Shown here piece after piece: positions 46,462-58,013 of a stretch of DNA of 64,000 nt. A model generated the notes under the pieces. That model did no database searches, was not told the DNA's origin, and saw only the letters and a program-made list of their open reading frames with translations. Origin of the DNA: Neurospora crassa OR74A (lineage: Eukaryota; Ascomycota; Sordariomycetes; Sordariales; Sordariaceae); assembly GCF_000182925.2 (NCBI RefSeq), contig NC_026503.1, forward strand, positions 1,054,001-1,118,000. The letters are read 5' to 3'. The translations under genes and the position numbers were made by a program. The number at the start of each line of letters is the position of its first letter. Positions within the stretch are counted from its first letter, which is position 1.

Positions 46462-48341
46462 CTATATCTCCTGGACCCAGACCTATTAAGGTTGTTAGTA
46501 TGAACAATGCAGCAGGGCAATTACCAAGCGGCAAAACTTACCTCCATCTTCCCGGTCTCCAATCTTTGTTTCCTTGCATTTTGCTTGACTGTCTGAATGA
46601 GCATGTCAAGATCGTCTTGGTCGCCCACCGTGATCATATCACCATCTGGCGAGTCGTCATCCTTGATTTTGATCTTGATGCGGCGGCGAATCCCAAACTT
46701 GCTCCTGATCTTCTCCTCAAAGTCGGGGAACTCGATGGCAGTTCCGACCATGATGTAGCGAACATCGCCAGCATGCACCTTAACACGGATGCTGCGAAGT
46801 TCAGGCCGCCTAGAAGAACCGCGTCCTCCGGAGCTTCGAACCGTGCTGAGACTGGGCCTACGACCAGATACCATCTCAAATTCAGCCTCATCGAAGGAAA
46901 CGTCGTAGTCGCTCTCATCGTCTTCTTCCTGGATGTATCGCGGGGCGCTTCGGTTGCTCCTCTGTCCACGGCTGTTTCGGTTGGGGCCGGGGCCGCCGTA
47001 CATATCGTATAATTCGCTCGGGTAGCTGTCCTCCTCCTCCTGTTGAGACCGTCTCATTCTTGGCGGCGGGGGCTGTTCGCGTTGGGAGAAACCTCGCGAT
47101 GGGGTGGCCGATGCTGCGCGAGAAGGCCGCCTAGAGGGCTCTTCTGGTGACGTCTTTTCGTAGCGATCACTCGGTCGGACTTTATCGAGGTTAAGCCTAG
47201 CCGGCATGGGTTTAGGTCCGTTTCGGACAGAAGCCCCGCGGCTCATCTGCGACTTTTCATTCTCGGGGGGCGGTGTCGGCGGGAACATGCTGCGGTTGGT
47301 CGGGGGCTCCGACTGTTGCCTTCTGCTCTGTAGCCCAGGCTTGACGAGGTTGGTAGCGGCGAAAGACAGCGACTCGACTGGCCTATCATCCTTCACCTCA
47401 AGCTTCCCAGCCTGGTTTCCTAATGTCAGCAACTGCGAAAGAGGAGAAGGGCAACATAGAGAGACTAACATTTTTGATTTCAGCACCGGCAAAACCAGTG
47501 AATGCATTGTTCGCATCTGATGTTGCCACTAGGCGGGCTTTGCCAAGATAGTCCTTGGTCTTTAGGTTTCGCACTTTCGCTTCGTTTGGTCGGTAGACGA
47601 CGCCCACTGGGATAGAGAAAACGGTGTAGCCCTAAGCACTTGTCAGCAATAGTACAGTTTGGAGATCCGCGATGCGCTTACCTCTGCGTTCTCCTTGATC
47701 GCTTCATCGATCACATTATGGTCCTCAACCACCTTCTCCTTGGCCGCATACGACAAATCCTGCATACCAGCTTCGATTTGTTGAAGGTAGATGTAGCAAA
47801 GACCACGGTTGAAGAGGACTTCGCATGAATAAAGCTTGAAGAGAAGGCCCAGCTGCGCATAGTCGATGACTTGGTTGCCTCGAAGATATAGAAGTGTGTC
47901 GTTGAAATTGGCTAATGCCTCCTCGAAGTCGCCAAGCAAGAAGTTGGAAACACCCTGTTGAAAGTATGCGACAGCTAGGTACTGATCAAGCCGGATCGCT
48001 CGTTGATAGCACTCGACCTGATTGAATAGTATCAGTAAGCTTAGGTCCGTGTAACAAAAAAAAAAAAAAAAAAAAAAGAGCATGTTTCGCGACTTACAGC
48101 TTGCTCGTGTTGACCCAATGTCGCATGAATAACGCCCATATTGAAGAGGATCTTGGAGGTGTCGGCAATCTTTTCGAACTCCTGCAATGCAGCATCGAAC
48201 TCGCTGTTGTCATACTGCGCCAGGGCAGAGACCCAGGTCTCTATTTCCTACAGCCATCATGGTATGTGAGCTTTGTGAACCAGATCGGATAAAAGGAGGC
48301 GATATGAGACCAAAAGGTGTACTGACCTGTTTTAGCGACAT
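46462..48341 (-). CDS. noxR: NoxR, p67phox-like NADPH oxidase regulator
   Basis: Six exons: 48341-48327, 48247-48098, 48017-47682, 47631-47470, 47411-46542 and 46482-46462; 1554 nt, 517 aa. The first exon codes only MSLKQ and the last only VWVQEI. Introns have clear sites, for example branch TACTAACA with acceptor AATAG in the last. TPR repeats fill about 5-155 (FNMGVIHATLGQHEQAVECYQRAI, AYFQQGVSNFLLGDFEEAL, LFNRGLCYIYLQ shown in parts). An activation-like region follows (GYTVFSIPVGVVYRP). Next is a long Pro/Ser/Arg-rich linker, and then a PB1 domain at 423-517 with the acidic DDDSPDGDMITVGDQDDLD loop. NoxR binds Rac through the TPRs and activates NoxA/NoxB; PB1 contacts Cdc24/Bem1. In fungi it is needed for sexual development and polarised growth. 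Very secure. Confidence 0.95.
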
Positions 48342-51300
48342 GTTGAGGTGTTGATTAAGGTGCGTACAATCGGGTCGATGCCGGGCTCAAAGAGCAGCGG
48401 GAGATGCGAACACAGACAAAGGAACACTTGGAAGCCCTTCTAGAAAACAAGTCGCGAGAATCTTGAAATAACTTTTGGCCCACGCGGACCCGAAGCAATG
48501 GAAAAATGGGAGGTGGTGTATCGGGACGACTCGAGATTAACAGCGAAACATGCAGAGGGGTTGAGCGTGCGTGGCCAGGCCTGTTGTCTTGTATAAGTGG
48601 GCGGCAGATTGGACAGTCCACTGTCTGCGACCTGGGGCACCAGTAGCGGGTGGGAGCAGGGTGGCAGCAGGGGTACTTGCTCTTGGCTGGTCGAGTCAGC
48701 GGCAGGATGGCACCGCTTCGACCACTTCCCACACTTGTAATTTTTTTTTCTTGCACCGCCAGCAGCGCTCCTCACGGGTCTGGCTGTGCTTAGTTTGCAG
48801 GTGCTGAGCCTGGCTGGTCTTGTTGGGCCGGTCGGCCTGGGCAGAAACAGCGAGATCTCCGCGCCTTGTTCGTGGGCCCAAAAGCTCCTCCTGCAACTTC
48901 TCAGTGGAGTCGGGTCCGATGCTCCGTCCGTGGGAACTGGGTCGTAGAGGTAGGAGGCTGTGGGACTGGACGATGGCCGTTATTAAAATGCTAACCACCG
49001 ACCTGATGTTGCTGATTTAGCGGCAGCTTGGCATGTGACGGCCTGTGATCTGACTTTCGAGGTTTTCGCACAATGGTATTGTCCGTCTTTGGTCTTTGTT
49101 ACTGGACCCCACGACGCAGGTCCAGATGATGATGTTCAGGTACCAGCGGGTACAGGCTGGCGGGAGCAATATCGAATTGCAGGATGCAGATGATGACAGC
49201 AGGAAAGGTAACCTGTACTCTGTAGCCTCTGGTCCCTGACAGAAACTGAACAGTTGGTATAGCTTGTCGACCTCTAGGCAGTGGTAAGTATAACTGAGGT
49301 GGGTGTGCTGGGGTATCAATTGATGATCCAGCAATGCCACCAGCCAACAGGCGCCCGGTCCAGCTGCTCGGAAATTGTCCTTGAGATCGCGGGGAAGGAT
49401 TGGGATCAACCCGAAGAGTGAACGTCTCTGATCGGCTCAGAGGCAGGCGGCTATCAGTTGCCAATTAGGAATGGTGTAAGTGTAGGAGGAATGGATGCAC
49501 GTTGCTGGCTGTGTGGTTTGGGATGCTAGAAAGGACTGGCGTTTGGGGGTCGATCGTGACCGGAACAATGGAAATGAGAGGATATCGTCAAGTGACGAAG
49601 AAAAGAGGCCGTGTAGCCAACGAAAATAGGTATCTTGGGAATCGGCAGAGGGAATAATTGGTCTTTGTGTGGAGGAGTCGAGAACGAGGGTGATGAGATC
49701 GGAGCGTTGAGTTAGTAGCAGGTACAAATCAAGGCTGTTGAAGTGCAGGCGGCAGCAAGGTACAGTGGACATGGTGGACAGTTGTGGGGGTGTGTCTGGG
49801 GTTGTGAGTTCACATAGGCGATCATGGGTGAGTGAACCGTGCTTGCCGGGTTGCTAAAACACTGATGACGCTAGGGCAAGAGCCTCCGAGCCTTTTGAGG
49901 GTCCATGCCCACAGGGGCAACCCGGCTAGTCAGGACAAGTGGAATCCAAAGCCAACTTGCACCTCAACTGCACGGAATTCAACGTTGCAACTGAATCTCC
50001 GGCCTGGGACTCTTTCATCACGACTATGATGTGGGAACCGAGATCAAAACGGAGCGTAAACGAGGAGACAGAGTTTAGAAACACGGACGGGACCCAAGAG
50101 GTCAATATCGGTTGCAAAGGGATTCAGCATGGATGGCCCGTTGATGGTGACACTTCCAGGGGCATCCGGGTTTGAACCTCCTCCCCATCTTCACTCGGCC
50201 TCTTGTCTACCGAAACGAGGGCTCTCCTGGCTTCCCTGATGTTGCCGAGTACATATTGGCAGTACTAGCAATATCGTGACGGTGGTGTCAAGGAACAAAT
50301 TATCTTTTGCAGATGGCTCTATCATCGCATGTTTTCCAAGACTTGGTCAGCCCACCACCGTGATAAGCTTCTGGTTCCCGTCACATGCATAGCCTATGAA
50401 GGGCGCAGGAAAGCAATGGTCTTGTACATGGCCAGGACAAAGACCGAATTTATAGGACCACTGCTCAGAATGCAGAGGACTGGACGTCAGAAAGGGAACA
50501 GGTAATGTGATGAGATTGCCTGCTGCGGCATCCAACGGTAGGAGTCTCCCAAAGTAACAAAGCAAAAATAGTGCACACGTGTAGAGCATGCAGGGTAGCA
50601 TTTCCAGTACGTGTATTTGGTCGGGAGCTTCGTGGGTTCTGATGAGCGAGGGGTTCTTCCAGTAGTTTCCCAAACCGTAAACTTCCCATGTCTTGCTCTG
50701 ATTGTGTTCGTTCAGTTCCACTCTGGGAGGTGAGCCAGCTTCATGGTCCATGTCTCTCTCTCATTTCCGCCTTTTGAGCAGTTGCGTACATGCGGCATGC
50801 CAAAGAGTGAGACTGACGAGTTGACAGCTCGAAGGGGGGAAGGGGTTCGTTTCGGTGCAATGTGGTCGGGGGACGGACGTGCACCAGGCACTGTCACAGA
50901 ACTGCTGGACCCTTGCGAATCACGACCCACCTCGCTCATGCAAGATGGAATCCACACGACCATTCCACTCTGTGGTTGGTTCTTGGGAACTGGTGTCCTG
51001 GCGCGTATTTCCAACTTCGTAAATTCCAGACTTGCATCTCCAACGTCTTCCCGACCCTCATCGTCATTTGGCTGCTGGGTTACAACGACAAATTGAAGCT
51101 ATCCCACTGGCACCACGTGGAAATCCATACCGTAATTCTTGCGGGGATTTCATCTCTCAACAACAAGAAGCTTAACTCAGTCTTTCAACAGGGTCTCGGG
51201 CTTGTCCCGAGGTACAGGCAGCCAGGCCGTTTTTTCCATGGCCTTCAGGAGCAACGAATGCGAGCGTTTTTCGAAGCTTCCCATTGCCAAATTCTGGGAA

Positions 51301-53382
51301 AATACCTCTTGGGTGCTATCTAAGCGCCATCAATTCCTCCGAAACGAACCGCCTCAACCCAATCACGGCCAGCGAGTCGAGATATTGGTTGAATGCATTG
51401 CCAACCTTCTGTAACAGTGACAGTGACTACGTCTGGGCCCTGCAGACACGGCAACAATGATAGAGATGTCTCTCAGCTGGATGTGTGTCAAACTTCTCAT
51501 ATGATGGCCTGTGATTGCCAATATCACGACCCTCAAAATGACGCACGAACACTGGGCCATGCCAGCTAGAGTTGTTCGTCTTGTCGATTGCAAGGCGAGC
51601 GGAGACAGAAGGATAACGGCTTGGACCCAAAAATAAGATGCCCTGTCATTCCACCATCTCGGATTCGAATTGAGTGTGGTAAGTAACTTTCTTCCTATCA
51701 CTGGACTAGCACCCGGGATGAATGTGACGTAGGGCAAGGACCACCAGTTAACGCTTCCAATTATAAGGCATCGCAATCGACTTCTCTCTTGAAACCGCTT
51801 GTGTATCTTATCCCATCTTCTCTCTTCCATCGGTCTTGATTTGTTAGACTTACTCCCACTTTGTGGCTCAATCAGGTCTCTTCTACGGCCTCAAACAGCC
51901 CCGGCGCTTATACAGTTGTTCGTGAGGCTCTCTGATTGTATAGCTGTGTTTGCAGAGTCTGTGATTGCCAACAACGGCGCCGTAACGGCGCAGCAAGCGT
52001 GGAATGCCAACAGGATTTTGGGGCACCGTAATGTTACCAAAGAAAAGATATGGTTCGGCACCTCCCGGGCATCGATCGGCATTTCAGCCGGGTCTTCAAC
52101 GGGCCAGATCTAAGTAAGGTAGGCAAGGGGCAAAGACCGACGCTGTACTCCTACATGCTCAATCTGTTTTGCACTAGGACCCTGAAGAATCCAATCGCGT
52201 AGCACGGAACTTCGGAATATTCAAATGACGAGCTGCAAATCCGAGGATACCCAAGTCCAGGGCTGTTCCAACACGATAATCTGTGGAGGACAGCTTGGAA
52301 ACCGTTGACCAGCCTAAACAACTTAAATCCGCCAAGAAGGCACACAGACCAGGGCCAGACACAGAATGTCTTAAAACGCCGTGTGTCCAACAATCTCATG
52401 TGCATCAGGAGAACACATTCATCCACCGCTCCGCGAGGCAAGAGGTTGAATTCGGCATAACATTAGACCAAGTTACCTGTCTCACCGCCCGGATTTTGGT
52501 CACTGGATGACACTCGTTCCGTTCTACTTCCGGTTTGTGATGCGTGGGGTCATTTCCCTATAAGACAAAGTAGTAGCCATCGACGAAGTATTTCTCCTAC
52601 CTCTACCCGCATGACTGTAACACAAGGAAACACCAAGACTTCCGCACTAGTACTTCTCTACCCGTCAACGACACCTGAGAAGAACCAAGACACCCTAATC
52701 CCTCTACTGCATCCCATTAGAAATGCAAGGAGAACCAGAAAGACACATGGGATTTACAACACACTTTGAACTTCACTCAGCCATCCCCCACCGCGAATCC
52801 CATGTTCTCACGGTTCTTTGGCTGTATGCTACGTTGTCGTCTATCAAGGTGGTAGTGTAGAGTTACCGACAAGACAATAACTTTTGTGTCTCGGGCTGGT
52901 TACACACAAAACCCGTTGTTTCACTAACACGCTCTATCAATGGGTGTCAAGCAAAGACGCTCGACTTGTTATGCCGAAAGATATACAATAGGTTGGCTTC
53001 AACTGGTGTCCTGCAAAAATCTTCTGATGTTTGGATACGACGAAGTTTATGTGATAGACATGGTCGCCGACTTACATTCATCCATTTCAATCGAAAATCT
53101 GTGATGGAGTTAACCCTCAGTTTAAACCGAACTGCTTTATCATAGTTGCACGCATTGGCATCTACCTATATGAGCCCTGTGTCTTCTGATCGCAATAGAA
53201 TATGACTATTTCCACCATATCCTACAAGTTACCTGCCCGTACGTGTTAGCTTGGTCTTTCCGAACCGCTATGCATATTCCCAATATCTACACAGGTCCGC
53301 CTCTTAGCAACCACCCATCCATTGCCCATATTGTACATCTAGCAAAGTGACCTCATCACACCATACACATCTCGCATGGTAA
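48342..53382. other. 5-kb gene-poor region upstream of noxR
   Basis: Contains the noxR promoter and leader and the ccs1 3' flank. Overlapping minus-strand ORFs at 50347-50751 and 51363-51830 (134 and 155 codons) have no motif or splice support and plus-strand ORFs cover the same bases. No RNA gene was recognised. Confidence 0.5.
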
Positions 53383-54521
53383 TCACAGCATCCCCTTCTC
53401 AACCTCATCCTTCCTCTCCTCCCACAGCGTCTTCCCCGTGCACGAGCACACCGTCTTATCGTTATCCCACACGCCCGCGCTCCTCGCAATCACGCCCACC
53501 ACCGTATTCTCGTCGTTCTCCAACGTACTTCCCGCGCTCTCATCCACCGACACCGGCGCAACAGCGAACGCGTGCCCAATCACCTCCCAGATCTGGAACG
53601 GGTGGCTGAGGAACACGCTCCCGCGTCCGTCCTTGTTGATCTCCACCGTTCCCAATACGCCGCGCGGGGCGTTAGGGTCTCCAGAGATCTGCGCCTTGGT
53701 GTCGGCCGTCAGCGTAGCAGTGCCGGACCACACCGGGCCGGCCGACTCGACACCCCGCGCAAGATCGCCGAACTCGCGGATCGTAGCGCGGTAAGTACCC
53801 GGCGCGATGCCGCGCAGCGTGAGGTCGACGAGCGTGGTCGAGTTGTTCACCTGCACCATGCGCGCCAGGCCGCGGACCATGCGGTCCGAGGCTCCCGGGG
53901 CGGGCGTGATCTTGTCTAGGGTGGGCTTGTGGTAAGTCTCGAGGATGCTGACGGCCGCGCCTTGAGAGTCGCCGGAACCGCGCAGGATGGCGTCACGGCC
54001 CGTGGACTGGATGGCGTTGACGATGGCGGAAGGCGCGGCCGTGCCTTCTATCGTGAGCAGCTGGTCCTTCAGGTTGGCCTCCACTTTGTTGATTCCGGGG
54101 AGCTTGTAGAGTGCACCGGAGACGTCGTTCACGCAGCTTTCGCAGTGCATGGGCACGGCGAAGAGAGTCTGTGAAATGAGTTAGTATGATGTGCCTCTGG
54201 AAGTATGTCAAGGTGAGTCAGATATGTGAGACAGGCTTGGACCCTTTATCTAAAGAAAAGGAAGGGCTTGGACCGAAGCTCATATGTAGGCATATATGAA
54301 AATGAGGCTGTAAAAGGGTATAAACAAACCTTGAAGGGGGTTGTGATGGAAGCCATGTTGCCGGCTATCTTCGGGATTGATGATTTGGGAGCAGCCGGGG
54401 ATGACTGTGACTGAAAATAGTTCCTATGTTGTTGGCGTTGTTGCCAAAGGTATGCGCCTCCAAAACCTGCTAAAGCTAGACTAGAAATACTTAGGATTTG
54501 TCTGGCCGTGTACGGTGGCAT
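53383..54521 (-). CDS. ccs1: Copper chaperone for superoxide dismutase (Ccs1/Lys7)
   Basis: Two exons, 54521-54330 and 54168-53383, 325 aa; the 161-nt intron has a GTTTGT donor, ATACTAACTC branch and CACAG acceptor. Domain I is an HMA fold starting TLFAVPMHCESC, with the M-x-C-x-x-C copper site at C73/C76. Domain II (about 145-285) is the SOD-like domain that docks on SOD1. Domain III carries the C-x-C site (VCSCTGKTLWEE, C305/C307) that inserts copper and forms the SOD1 disulfide. Odd feature: about 55 extra N-terminal residues with a hydrophobic segment (LSISSLALAGFGGAYLW, 10-26) and a basic flank, like a membrane anchor or mitochondrial presequence. M56 (54356), the start of MASITTPFK, would give a conventional cytosolic form of 270 aa. 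Two start sites could give two locations. Confidence 0.92.
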
Positions 54522-55508
54522 CGGTTTCAGGCACTAAGAGGTAGCAAAGACAATACTGAGGACAGTATAGAAGTGGTGGTGTGAGAAGCAACACCAACGT
54601 GAGACGATGGATTTGTATAGAAGGCGATGGAGGAGAGCCCCACGTTCGGCGAAGGAGGGGACGACTAGGTACAATTAATAACGTTTTGGCTCCAGTCTAC
54701 GGATGCTTAAGAGACGGGGTAAATGCGACTCTTGTGCTGAGATTCCTCATTGTTTCTCGACAAGAGAGTGCATGAAGTCACCTCACTGGAGTGCGAAATG
54801 TCGTTTTCCCATCTTCACTGTAAGACGGCAGGAAGGTAGATGTCGGCCTGCCAAAATGTTGATTTCAAAGCGACGGCACCTTTCTGGGACCACTTTTTGC
54901 GGGCGACCAACTGGGGCTCCGCTGTGTCCGGCTCCTCGATCGGCCCAAGCCAGGGCAATCCTGCTCCCCGAAAGCGTGTGATATGTACCGGGAAAGGAAG
55001 TGCAGGCTTTGGTACATGGGACATCAGTAAAAGAGAGCTCTAAGTGCGCCGAGTTGGTGTTTGTTAGTGCTTTCCTCAATTACACACTAAGACTTGCGGA
55101 CCACCGTAGCCACCCCGCCAACCGCCAGCGGGCCGTCGTGCCCCAATCGTACGTGGAAATTTTCCGGCAAGAAAAGTGATTGCAGCTTTTGGGCTTGGCA
55201 GGCTCTGCTGCTGCCCTTCTGCAGGAGCTCCATTCTGCTTCCCGTGATACCGGACCACATTTGATACCCGTTCGCCGCGACAAGCCCCGGACTTTCTCGC
55301 GCCTGCCGAACCCGCCGTCTCGAACACTCCGGAGCCCGCCCGATCCCGTGTCATTCAATTGACCCGGACGATAACACATAGAGGTTCACTTACCACCAGT
55401 CGATGAGGGACTCGTTCCCACTGGTTTTCATACCTGCCTTCTCCACCTTAATCCTCTCTTGAACACCATAGTATACGACCTACATCACCACCGCGCAACA
55501 CCGTCAAC
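54522..55508. other. Divergent promoter region of ccs1 and mrpl23
   Basis: About 1 kb between divergently transcribed genes. No other coding region is supported; the short ORFs on both strands overlap one another. The last 100 bases are pyrimidine-rich, as in the leader of a ribosomal-protein gene. Confidence 0.5.
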
Positions 55509-56204
55509 ATGTCGCAAACAGTCGGAGCTGTAAGTTTCTTCCTGTTCGGACACAACTGTCCCATAATTTCGTCGTGTTTCTTACAATTTTGGCACTTGCT
55601 CGCCCTCCCGCCACCACCACCACCACCTCCACCACCCGTCACTAACCACCGCCGTCTTGCGACGAACGTGTAGACCCGACTAGCCTACTCCCGTGTCTGG
55701 CACCACATCTCCGCCGTCACCCCTCACCCCACCCTCTCGACCATCAAGGCTCCTTCCGAGGCCATCACTCCCCCTTCTCTCGGTCGCCTCGCCTCGCGCA
55801 TTGCCACCATCCTGATGGGCAAGCACAAGCCGATCTGGGATCCCTCCACCGACTGCGGCGACTACGTCGTGGTGACCAACTGCGCGGGTTTGTACACGAC
55901 GGGCCACAAGAAGTGGCGCAAGACGTACTACCGCCACAACACCCGGCCCGGTTCGCTACAGGCCATCACCATGGATGCGCTGATGGAGAAGCACGGCGGC
56001 GCCGAGGTGCTGCGCAAGGCCGTCAGCGGCATGCTTCCCAAGAACAGGCTGCGCGACAAGAGACTGGCGAGGCTCAAGGCGTTTGAGGGTGATGCGCACC
56101 CGTACAAGGAGAACTTGGTGCGATTTGGCGGTAAGGTGGTGGGCGCTCCAGGTTGGGAGGAGGCTGTCAAGGCTATCCGGGAGGCGGACATGGAGAGGTT
56201 ATGA
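55509..56204 (+). CDS. mrpl23: Mitochondrial large-subunit ribosomal protein uL13m
   Basis: Exon 1 is 55509-55529 and codes only MSQTVGA; after a 144-nt intron (GTAAGT donor, TCACTAACC branch, TGTAG acceptor) exon 2 runs 55674-56204. The product is 183 aa. The L13 fold is clear: RLAYSRVWHHISA, LGRLASRIATILMGKHKP, GDYVVVTNC, HNTRPGSL and the signature-like AVSGMLPKNRLRDKRLARLKAF near 130-155. The N-terminus is basic and lacks acidic residues, as for mitochondrial import, although no classic cleavable presequence is obvious. It is the fungal MRPL23 protein of the 54S subunit. The intron contains a CCACCACCACC repeat. Very likely correct. Confidence 0.93.
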
Positions 56205-57041
56205 GCGACCATGGCTTTGAGGTGTGAAGGTCTGGTTGAAGGCGCTGGAGCTGGCTATCTACTCATGGAAGAGTGTCAGAGAAACGGGAGAGAAAGAGAT
56301 GTAGGGACGAATCTACATCGAGCCGTTACGAACCATCTAGCCGACGAAGACTGAGAACTCTGTCAACTGTGAGGAAGATTGTGTGGACAACCACCTCGTT
56401 GGGGCGAGAAATCTCTCTCGTGTGTTCTTGTGTCTGTTACAGCCCACTTGGCCGTGTGATTCACGGGCAATGCCGCCAGTGTCAGTCTGTATATTACATG
56501 GGAAGCCGGTTCATGAGCCCAGCGCGCAACGGACAGTGTACGAACTTGGGTTAGAAAAAGGGGGCCTCTCATTGTACAAATATATCACTCAACAAGATAC
56601 CATGATTACGACTCATGAGAGCTGTTTAGACTCATTGATTGTTTGATCTGATAAGCGATGAGCAGATCCTCATGTCCAACACGCTGAAGGCCCGCGAAGG
56701 CAAAAAGTCAGCCTCACCGATTTCACGGCATATTTTTTCACTTGGTAATTCGAGAGTGCAGCTAGCAGTGCTTTTCGGATGCTTGCTTGTTCATAATAGG
56801 AAGTTTATTTGATTACCCCTGAAAATTAGCGCCAGTCAAGATGTCCATAGCCTCCGTCTCATGATGATCCGTTGCATCAAGGTATCATCATCTTTCCACC
56901 TTCAAAACGTACGCCTGCCCGCCAACCAACCCCTCGGAACGTGAGGGGGAATGCAAAAAAAAAGAAGAAAAAAAAATGGTGATATCATAAAAGAAAGCCA
57001 AAGAAACATGTGTGACGTTTTAAAAACAAAGTTCAACAGTC
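56205..57041. other. Convergent intergenic region
   Basis: Between the 3' ends of mrpl23 and the uricase gene; should hold both 3' UTRs. No coding region supported. Confidence 0.6.
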
Positions 57042-58013
57042 TTACGAGCGAGAGACCTCGCATTTGATGAGACCGTTGGGACCAGACTGGGGAGCGTACA
57101 CCTCGGCGTCCTTGCCGGTGTTCTGGAGGCCCTTGTGCCAACTGAGATCTGTTTTTTTTTTTTGGGTGTTAGTGTAAATTTATCTGGACCTATTTTTTTT
57201 TTTTTTGGTGGATTTGCGAAAGGGGTACTCACCAACTTCAAAGTAGTGCTTGTTGGGTAGCGAATAGTTGGTCTTCTCCGTCTCGGGTACCGCATCCAAG
57301 ATCTGCTCGCACATCTTGTACATAGTGTTCTGTACCGACGCCGACTCGTCTTCCGCAAATGTCTTGAGCGTGATGTTGCGGGCAGCCTCCCACGCAGCGT
57401 CGAAGCGTTCAACACCGTCCTGAACGGCCGCCAGGTTGGCACACTTCTTCCAAGTCCATCCGGCATCCACGTCGGTGGAGAGAATGCGGTCCCACGTCTC
57501 CTTGAGAGTGGTGAACTCGTCACGGACGAAGCCGTGAAAGGCGGATCCAGTGCTCTTGAGCACCTGGAGGCCGACGATGCCGCTCTTGATGGTGATGCCG
57601 TCCCGAGTGACAGTGGCCTCGACGTTGCGAGTCTCCTGGCCGTCGCGCAGGAAGCTGTGGGGGTGGGGCTGGCCGTCAATGACCATGCGCGTCCAGCGGT
57701 GGACGGTCACGTCAATGTGGGCGGCGCTGATGTGGGCATACTTGTCGAGAAAGTGTTGGCCTAGGATACTGGCGTACAGCTCGGGAGGGTTGACAGGGTG
57801 CTCCTTGGCCTTGATGTAGATGGTGTTCTTGATGGAGTCGGTAGCGACAATAACGCTGTTATCGGCCTGGGTGTACGAGGTGTCGATCTCGCCCTCGAGA
57901 AGGCAGCAGACGGTCATCTCGGTGACCGACTGCTGGCCAGTCTTCTCGTCCTTGTGGACCTTGTAGACGCGGACATTGTCCTTGCCATAGCGGGCAGCAG
58001 AAAGGCGGGCCAT
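57042..58013 (-). CDS. Urate oxidase (uricase)
   Basis: Two exons, 58013-57233 and 57148-57042, 295 aa. The 84-nt intron has a GTGAGT donor, a CACTAACACC branch and a CAG acceptor preceded by a run of A rather than pyrimidines. It oxidises urate to 5-hydroxyisourate in purine breakdown, normally in the peroxisome. Both tunnelling-fold halves are present. Active-site residues of the Aspergillus enzyme are seen at equivalent places: K11 (RYGKDNVRV), T58-D59 (VATDS), the VLKSTGSAFHGFVRDEFTTL signature (151-170, with R164), Q228 and N255-x-H257. The last residues are EVSRS. This is not a canonical peroxisomal SKL-type signal, so targeting is uncertain. A further exon after the SRS codons was considered but no convincing acceptor was found. 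Fungal uricases are usually under GATA-factor and UaY-type control. Confidence 0.94.

Noticed and set aside
50347-51830. Minus-strand ORFs of 134 and 155 codons upstream of noxR
   Set aside because: Overlapped by plus-strand ORFs, no motifs; probably part of the noxR upstream region.
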